5,410 nucleotides of DNA from Desulfobacterales bacterium S5133MH16 (lineage in GTDB: Bacteria > Desulfobacterota > Desulfobacteria > Desulfobacterales > UBA11574), in NCBI GenBank assembly GCA_001751005.1, contig MAXL01000440.1, forward strand, positions 1-5,410, read 5' to 3'. Shown piece after piece: positions 1-3,505 of this stretch. The notes below the pieces were generated by a model. The model was not told where the DNA came from and did no database searches. It saw only the letters and a list, made by a program, of their open reading frames with translations. The position numbers were made by a program, and so were the translations under genes. The stretch's first letter is position 1. Each line of letters starts with the position of its first letter.

Positions 1-6
1 AACGTT

Positions 7-26
7 TTATGAGTTTATACTCATAA
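7..26. promoter_or_regulatory. 20-bp inverted repeat overlapping a -10-like hexamer
   Basis: TTATGAGT (7-14) and ACTCATAA (19-26) are perfect 8-base arms around a 4-base TTAT centre. The hexamer TATACT (16-21) inside it is close to a sigma-70 -10 box, so this could be an operator lying over a promoter; the matching -35 would fall outside the window. It could instead be a weak hairpin at the end of an upstream gene. The symmetry is seen directly; the regulatory role is inferred. Confidence 0.4.
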
Positions 27-38
27 CTATGGTTTGGT

Positions 39-62
39 AAAAAGTCAAGAAAACGACTTTTT
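39..62. other. A/T-rich hairpin AAAAAGTC / GACTTTTT
   Basis: AAAAAGTC (39-46) pairs perfectly with GACTTTTT (55-62) around an 8-base loop. The stem has only two G-C pairs but ends in a T run, and starts with an A run, so it could be a weak bidirectional intrinsic terminator for a gene to the left. If transcription starts near the repeat at 7-26, it would instead lie in the leader of the DUF89 gene. I cannot choose between these. Confidence 0.3.
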
Positions 63-108
63 GTTAAAAAATTTCTTCGAGTGTTTTTCTGATCCAAAGG
101 AACTCCAT

Positions 109-123
109 TGTCAATAATTGACA
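109..123. promoter_or_regulatory. perfect 15-bp palindrome before the DUF89 start, candidate operator
   Basis: TGTCAAT (109-115) and ATTGACA (117-123) are perfect 7-base arms around a single A. The site ends 21 bases before the ATG at 145, where a dimeric repressor would block transcription or initiation. It also contains TTGACA (118-123), a perfect -35 hexamer, but the matching -10 position (141-146, TGCTAT) is poor and overlaps the start codon. The length and symmetry are typical of a winged-helix or TetR-like operator; no regulator gene is present in the window to pair it with. Confidence 0.45.
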
Positions 124-144
124 CACTGAGACGGCAGTAATGCT

Positions 145-996
145 ATGAAAACAACTTATGACTGTATACCCTGTTTTATCCGTCAGGCTCTTGAGGCGGT
201 AAGGTTGGCAACCTCCGATGAAAAAATTCATGAGCAGGTGCTTCGCGGTGTTCTTGCCGCAGCAAGCAAAATGAACATGGACCAATCTCCTCCTGTGATG
301 GGTCAGTATATCCACAAATTAATCAGAGAACTTTCCGGGCACGATGATCCATACAAAAAAATAAAAGACCGGTTCAACAATTTTGCCCTCAAACTTTATC
401 CGGACCTGAAACAAAGAATCCAAAGTTCTTCCAATCCCATGGATACCGCCGTTCGGGTGGCCATCGCCGGAAATATTATCGATTTTGGAGTAAACTCACA
501 ATTAGACCGGTCTGTTATCTCTGATACCATTGAACAGGCACTGTCGGCGCAAGTGTTTGGGAATATAAAAGTCTTGTGTGACTCAATAGATTCGGCGGAA
601 AATATCCTTTATTTGGGGGACAATTGCGGAGAGATTGTTTTCGATCGATTGCTGATAGAACAATTGCCTGTGCACAAGGTAATATTTGTTGTAAGGGGCG
701 GTCCTATCATAAATGATGCGACAATGGCAGACGCACGGGAAACAGGTATGACCGAACTTGTCACTGTTATGGATAATGGTTCGAACGTTCCCGGAACTGT
801 TTTAGAAAAATGTTCAAAAGAATTCAGGGAATGCTTTGCACACGCCGATCTGATTATTGCCAAGGGACAGGGTAATTACGAAACGTTGAGTAGTTGTGAA
901 AAGAATATATTTTTTCTGTTAAAGGCAAAATGCCCGGTGATATCCGGTCATGTGGGTTGCGAACCGGGAAGTTTTATTGTTAAAAGGAGTAGTTGA
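145..996 (+). CDS. DUF89 / ARMT1-like metal-dependent phosphatase family protein
   Basis: This 283-residue protein belongs to the DUF89 (ARMT1-like) family, whose characterised members are metal-dependent damage-control phosphatases that remove harmful or misphosphorylated metabolites. It begins with the N-terminal signature of the short prokaryotic subfamily, C7-I-P-C10, which supports the ATG at 145 although no strong ribosome binding site precedes it. The expected metal and phosphate motifs appear in order: GDNCGEIVFD at about 158-167, IINDATMADA at about 188-197 and AKGQGNYE at about 239-246. A Cys-containing C-terminal segment ends the protein (CPVISGHVGC, 263-272). The length is normal and no core residue looks missing. 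The true substrate cannot be read from the sequence. A 75-residue gene starts 5 bases after the stop, so the two are probably co-translated. A palindromic candidate operator lies just upstream. Confidence 0.88.
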   Translation: MKTTYDCIPCFIRQALEAVRLATSDEKIHEQVLRGVLAAASKMNMDQSPPVMGQYIHKLIRELSGHDDPYKKIKDRFNNFALKLYPDLKQRIQSSSNPMDTAVRVAIAGNIIDFGVNSQLDRSVISDTIEQALSAQVFGNIKVLCDSIDSAENILYLGDNCGEIVFDRLLIEQLPVHKVIFVVRGGPIINDATMADARETGMTELVTVMDNGSNVPGTVLEKCSKEFRECFAHADLIIAKGQGNYETLSSCEKNIFFLLKAKCPVISGHVGCEPGSFIVKRSS

Positions 997-1001
997 ACCA
1001 A

Positions 1002-1229
1002 ATGAGTGAATCAAAAGAAACCATTACGGTTAATGTCAATGTGGAAATGACCACCGCTTCTCTTCAAGCAATTGTGGAGAATGCCAAGAAGGTTGAAGGT
1101 CGTGATGAAAAAGGTGTTTATCGTATAGATACTGCTGACAAGGTGAGTGAAATGATTTCAAATTTCATTCTGGAAAACGATTTTGAAAGTTATGCGAAAA
1201 ATATCGAAAATTATCCACGCGGGTCATAA
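1002..1229 (+). CDS. unrecognised 75-residue protein next to the DUF89 gene
   Basis: I do not recognise this family. AAGGAG lies at 984-989, giving a 12-base spacing to the ATG at 1002. An in-frame TTG at 993 overlaps the DUF89 stop codon as TTGA but sits only 3 bases from AAGGAG, so ATG is preferred. The 75-residue product is soluble, has no cysteine, no signal peptide and no membrane segment. It opens with an alternating polar/hydrophobic stretch, ETITVNVNVEMT, probably a beta strand, followed by amphipathic helices (SLQAIVENAKK; ADKVSEMISNFILE) and an acidic, aromatic end. Its position directly behind the DUF89 gene suggests a shared transcript and perhaps a partner role; that is inference only. 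Confidence 0.75.
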   Translation: MSESKETITVNVNVEMTTASLQAIVENAKKVEGRDEKGVYRIDTADKVSEMISNFILENDFESYAKNIENYPRGS

Positions 1230-1290
1230 CGCATAGAATTTTGCTGCGCAATTGGAATAATAGAATATTAACCGGCAACGGAGAAAAGTC

Positions 1291-1545
1291 ATGCCCCTTT
1301 TTGATTTTTTGTGTATGGACTGCGGAGAAACCAGTGAACTTCTCATTGCAGGTTCGGATGAGAGGCCCAGATGCAAAACCTGCGGCGGCCATAATCTGAA
1401 AAAACTGCTTTCCGCTCACTCTTCCCTATCCGGGCCAAATAAAAACCGAATGCCCGGACCCGGAGATACCGCCTGCTGTGGATTGTCTCCGGGCCAGGCC
1501 GACTGCGCCGGACCGGGGAGTTGCTGCGGAAAGCGACCCGTATAA
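1291..1545 (+). CDS. FmdB-type zinc ribbon protein with Cys-rich tail
   Basis: The 84-residue product starts with the characteristic MP(L/I)F(D/E)F-C-xx-C opening of the FmdB family of putative regulatory zinc ribbons. C8-x2-C11 and C28-x2-C31 form the four-Cys zinc knuckle within the first 40 residues. The family is often found beside genes for formamide, formate or metal metabolism, but its molecular role is poorly defined. The last 30 residues are a Gly/Pro-rich tail carrying five further cysteines (C62, C63, C72, C78, C79), two pairs of them adjacent, which could bind another metal or be redox-active. GGAG at 1280-1283, 7 bases from the ATG, supports this start. It lies 61 bases after the 75-residue gene, with no clear terminator between, so it may belong to the same operon. 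Confidence 0.85.
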   Translation: MPLFDFLCMDCGETSELLIAGSDERPRCKTCGGHNLKKLLSAHSSLSGPNKNRMPGPGDTACCGLSPGQADCAGPGSCCGKRPV

Positions 1546-1641
1546 GTTAGTACCTAAACTCTGATTTCTTGTGTTTTTATGTCAAAAAATCAAATGACAA
1601 ACAATTGGCTTTGGATTTTATTTGGGGTTTGGTATTTCTTT

Positions 1642-1695
1642 GGAATTTGGAGCTTGTAGTTTGGAATTTATTTGAAATTTGATGCTTGTGATTTG
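1642..1695 (+). repeat. degenerate T/G-rich direct repeat, two 22-bp units
   Basis: The 222-bp gap between the FmdB-type and NifX-type genes contains a block (about 1605-1700) built from TTTGG, AATTTGG and GCTTGT words. Two aligned 22-base units, 1642-1663 and 1674-1695, agree at 17 positions and share the core AATTTG-xx-GCTTGT-xx-TTTG. The block has no long reading frame and does not form a strong hairpin. I see no convincing terminator in the gap. A promoter for the NifX-type gene must lie here or just downstream: TTGTTA (1693-1698), 17 bases, then TTAGAT (1716-1721) is a weak candidate that would overlap the second unit. Confidence 0.5.
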
Positions 1696-1767
1696 TTATT
1701 TTCGGTTTATCCGGGTTAGATCATATGAAAACAATTACAGAATTAATATATGAAAGGAAACTAAGTT

Positions 1768-2280
1768 ATGAAAGTAGCCATTAGTTCGTCCGGCAAGGAT
1801 CTTAATTCACAGATCGACCCACGGTTTGGCCGGTGTTCTTATTTTTTAATCGTCAATACATCCGATATGAGTTTTGAGGTTTTTGATAATGAAAGCGGCG
1901 CGTTAGGGGGTGGGGCCGGAATTCAATCGGCCCAATTCGTAGCCTCCAAAGGGGCCAAAGCTGTAATAACCGGTAATTGCGGGCCCAATGCCGTGAATAC
2001 CCTTTATGCGGCCGGAATCCAAGTGTTTCTCGGAAACACGGGAACCGTAACGGAAGCCCTGGATAACTACAAAAACGGAAATCTGACACCCGCAAAAACA
2101 GCGAGCGTTCCGGATCACAACGGGTTAGACGCCGGCACGGGCGGCAACCGCATCATGGGAACGGGCGGTGGAAGAGGTATGGGTGGCGGCGGTAGGGGCC
2201 GTGGTGGAAGAGGTACGGGCGGCGGCCGCGGCATGGGTATGGGCGGCGGCGGTATGGGCCGTGGTAAGAACATATCGTAA
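1768..2280 (+). CDS. NifX/NifB-type (dinitrogenase Fe-Mo cofactor) domain protein with Gly/Arg/Met tail
   Basis: Residues 1 to about 110 form a NifX/NifB C-terminal type domain (COG1433 family): the opening MKVAISSSGKDLNSQIDPRFGRC with the PRFGR motif, a central GGGAGIQSAQ segment, and AVITGNCGPNA ending the Rossmann-like core. Relatives bind iron-molybdenum or other metal clusters; stand-alone copies are common in anaerobes that lack nitrogenase, so nitrogen fixation is not implied. Only two cysteines are present, C23 and C72. Residues of about 123 to 167 are an appended low-complexity tail of Gly, Arg and Met. AAGGA at 1754-1758, nine bases before the ATG, supports the start. The gene opens the second block and is followed 21 bases later by the CGGC-domain gene, so the two are very likely co-transcribed. 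Confidence 0.87.
   Translation: MKVAISSSGKDLNSQIDPRFGRCSYFLIVNTSDMSFEVFDNESGALGGGAGIQSAQFVASKGAKAVITGNCGPNAVNTLYAAGIQVFLGNTGTVTEALDNYKNGNLTPAKTASVPDHNGLDAGTGGNRIMGTGGGRGMGGGGRGRGGRGTGGGRGMGMGGGGMGRGKNIS
2167..2268 (+). repeat. in-frame Gly-rich tandem repeat, about 36 bp per unit
   Basis: Two near-identical 27-base stretches, 2167-2193 and 2203-2229, begin GGTGGAAGAGGTA and lie exactly 36 bases (12 codons) apart; a third, more diverged part runs to 2268. The encoded units read GGRGMGGGGRGR, GGRGTGGGRGMG and MGGGGMGRG. The period is a multiple of three, so copy-number change would keep the frame. This region is much richer in G than its surroundings. Confidence 0.7.
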
Positions 2281-2301
2281 AGAATTAGAAAGGAGGATAA
2301 A

Positions 2302-2646
2302 ATGAAAAAAGTTGCTATCGTAGGATGTGGCGCCTACATGGACAGTGGTTACGGTTGTGCCGGAGAATGGCGTTGTCTCAAAGCTGCAGCGCTCGGTGAA
2401 GGTAAGTTCGATGAGCCTTGTCAGGTCATCGCCTTTGTTAAATGTGAATGCCCGGGCCGATCCTTGATTTCCAACACGGGGGTAGCCATGAAAATGTCTG
2501 AAATGAAACCGGACAAGATATACCTGAGTTCTTGTTTTGCGAATGCAAAACCTGCTTGCCCTTATAGTGATGCCGAGGAAATAGCTAAAATGCTGGAGAA
2601 CAAGACCGGTATCCAGGTGGTTTTGGGCACACATGATTATCATTAG
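2302..2646 (+). CDS. CGGC-domain protein, putative metal binding
   Basis: The 114-residue product fits the CGGC-domain family (PF08821), small proteins proposed to bind metal through many conserved cysteines. The opening VAIVGCGAYMDSG, the GCAGEWRCLKA helix, the KCECPGR segment, the LSSCFAN and ACPYSD motifs, and the closing GTHDYH all match that pattern. Eight cysteines are visible: C9, C19, C25, C40, C48, C50, C78 and C86, plus two C-terminal histidines. The motif that names the family is not intact here: where CGGCPGR is expected the sequence reads KCECPGR. AAGGAGG at 2289-2295, six bases from the ATG, is the strongest ribosome binding site in the window. The gene follows the NifX-type gene by 21 bases, which suggests a shared task in metal or cofactor handling; that link is inference. 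Confidence 0.85.
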   Translation: MKKVAIVGCGAYMDSGYGCAGEWRCLKAAALGEGKFDEPCQVIAFVKCECPGRSLISNTGVAMKMSEMKPDKIYLSSCFANAKPACPYSDAEEIAKMLENKTGIQVVLGTHDYH

Positions 2647-2692
2647 CCCAATTTAGGTTTAAGTTCATTGCCTCTCTTGCTTCCCGCTTACT

Positions 2693-2753
2693 ACCGGTGG
2701 AAAAGGGAAGAATGGTTAATTTGGCTGCTCCAAAACTTCCATTTTCCACCGGT
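2693..2753 (+). promoter_or_regulatory. long hairpin enclosing the start region of the 50-codon ORF
   Basis: ACCGGTGGAAAA (2693-2704) is the exact reverse complement of TTTTCCACCGGT (2742-2753). After one mismatch (2705/2741) five more bases pair (GGAAG 2706-2710 with CTTCC 2736-2740), giving 17 of 18 paired. A second small hairpin, TTTGG (2720-2724) with CCAAA (2730-2734), sits in the loop. The purine-rich stretch that would serve as the Shine-Dalgarno sequence (2701-2710) is inside the stem, and the ATG at 2712 is in an unpaired bulge. No T run follows, so it does not look like an intrinsic terminator. Confidence 0.6.
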
Positions 2754-2864
2754 GTGCAAACATTGACGCCCGGTGTTTATATTGCTATGAACGGACGCAT
2801 CTTTGACTCGGATAGGGTCAGGAAAAATCCTGATAAGAATTGGTTTGAAATCGTGGAGGGGTAA
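2712..2864 (+). CDS. unrecognised 50-residue small ORF before the deacylase gene
   Basis: A complete 50-codon frame from ATG 2712 to TAA 2862-2864, product MVNLAAPKLPFSTGVQTLTP followed by a segment containing GVYIAMNGRIFDSD and ending NWFEIVEG. I recognise no family. It has no cysteine, no signal peptide and no membrane helix; aromatic and charged residues in the second half look like a small folded domain more than random translation. Its stop is 2 bases before the deacylase ATG, and its last codons contain that gene's Shine-Dalgarno sequence, so translation of the two is probably coupled. GGGAAG just before its ATG is close and held in a hairpin, so initiation may be weak or controlled. 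It could be a real small protein or a leader peptide. Confidence 0.6.
   Translation: MVNLAAPKLPFSTGVQTLTPGVYIAMNGRIFDSDRVRKNPDKNWFEIVEG
2855..2861 (+). promoter_or_regulatory. ribosome binding site of the deacylase gene, inside the preceding ORF
   Basis: GGAGGGG ends 5 bases before the ATG at 2867 and is encoded within the last three codons of the 50-codon ORF. This placement fixes the deacylase start and means that ribosomes finishing the small ORF pass over it. Confidence 0.75.
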
Positions 2865-2866
2865 CC

Positions 2867-3346
2867 ATGCCGAATGATTTAAGTACCAGCGTCCGGAAAG
2901 TAGAAAAGGCACTCAAGGCTCACGGTCTTGAATGTCAAGTGCTGAATATGAAGGAAACCACCCGCAGTGCTCAAGATGCGGCCAACTCTTTGGGATGCCG
3001 GGTAGAACAGATTGTTAAATCGCTTGTTTTTATGACCAAAAAGACTAAGAAACCGATTCTGGTTATTGCCAGCGGCGCAAATCGGGTCAATATAAAAAAA
3101 ATCCGAAATCTCCTTTCCGAACCCATTAAGATGGCGGACCCTGATTTCGTTCGTGCAAAAACCGGTTTTGCCATTGGCGGTGTTCCCCCTCTGGGTCATT
3201 CCAACCCCCTAGAAACATTTATAGATGAAGACCTGCTCAAACACACGGAGATCTGGGCGGCTGCCGGAACCTCCAATACAATGTTCAAGCTTTCGCCGGA
3301 TGATCTTCAAAAAATAACAGAAGGACAGGTAATTTCTGTCACGTGA
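2867..3346 (+). CDS. YbaK/EbsC-type aminoacyl-tRNA deacylase
   Basis: The 159-residue product is a YbaK/prolyl-tRNA synthetase-associated domain protein, a single-domain trans-editing enzyme that hydrolyses wrongly charged aminoacyl-tRNA in the cytoplasm (in the YbaK group, Cys-tRNA(Pro)). The visible signature runs in order: an N-terminal helix and strand, then TRSAQDAANSLGC with VKSLVF containing the conserved lysine K51, then LVIASGANRVNIKK, the glycine loop GFAIGGVPPLGH at about 100-111, and AAGTSNTMFKLSPDDL near the end. Length is normal for a stand-alone member. Which mischarged tRNA it acts on cannot be settled from sequence alone, since YbaK, ProX and related groups share these motifs. 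It starts 2 bases after the 50-codon ORF and is followed by a convergent exoribonuclease gene. Confidence 0.9.
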   Translation: MPNDLSTSVRKVEKALKAHGLECQVLNMKETTRSAQDAANSLGCRVEQIVKSLVFMTKKTKKPILVIASGANRVNIKKIRNLLSEPIKMADPDFVRAKTGFAIGGVPPLGHSNPLETFIDEDLLKHTEIWAAAGTSNTMFKLSPDDLQKITEGQVISVT

Positions 3347-3505
3347 GGTATTTGCAAATCAGTTTAAATAGTGCTGTTGTTCACTCCTGAAAATGGGAAG
3401 GTATTTCTTGGCGGGTCCTAAAATTCCTTGTGTACTCTTGCCAGAGGGTGGCCCGGAGCTTTTATGAACAGTACCAGAATAATACGCGCATGGCTTTTTT
3501 ATCCC
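3347..3505. other. convergent intergenic region, no clear terminator
   Basis: This 159-bp stretch separates the ends of two genes transcribed toward each other. It holds a 10-bp palindrome ATTTGCAAAT (3350-3359) and short GCCA/TGGC complementarity near 3439-3454, but no stable G+C-rich stem with a T run on either strand. How the two transcripts end is not evident. Confidence 0.4.

Noticed and set aside
118..146. Sigma-70 promoter TTGACA, 17 bases, TGCTAT
   Set aside because: The -35 is perfect and the spacing right, but the -10 matches only half the consensus and the transcript would start inside the DUF89 coding region.
1725..1784. 20-codon plus-strand frame overlapping the NifX-type start (MKTITELIYERKLSYESSH)
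   Set aside because: It has no clear ribosome binding site and is short enough to occur by chance; it could be an upstream ORF but nothing supports it.
2125..2643. 172-codon open frame on the minus strand across the NifX-type tail and CGGC gene
   Set aside because: It is antisense to two well-supported genes, and its Ala/Thr/His-rich stretch is simply the complement of the Gly-rich repeat; no family is recognisable.
3436..3470. Possible terminator between the deacylase and exoribonuclease genes
   Set aside because: The only pairing is a 4-bp GCCA/TGGC stem, and the short T run after it is separated by several bases; this is too weak to call.
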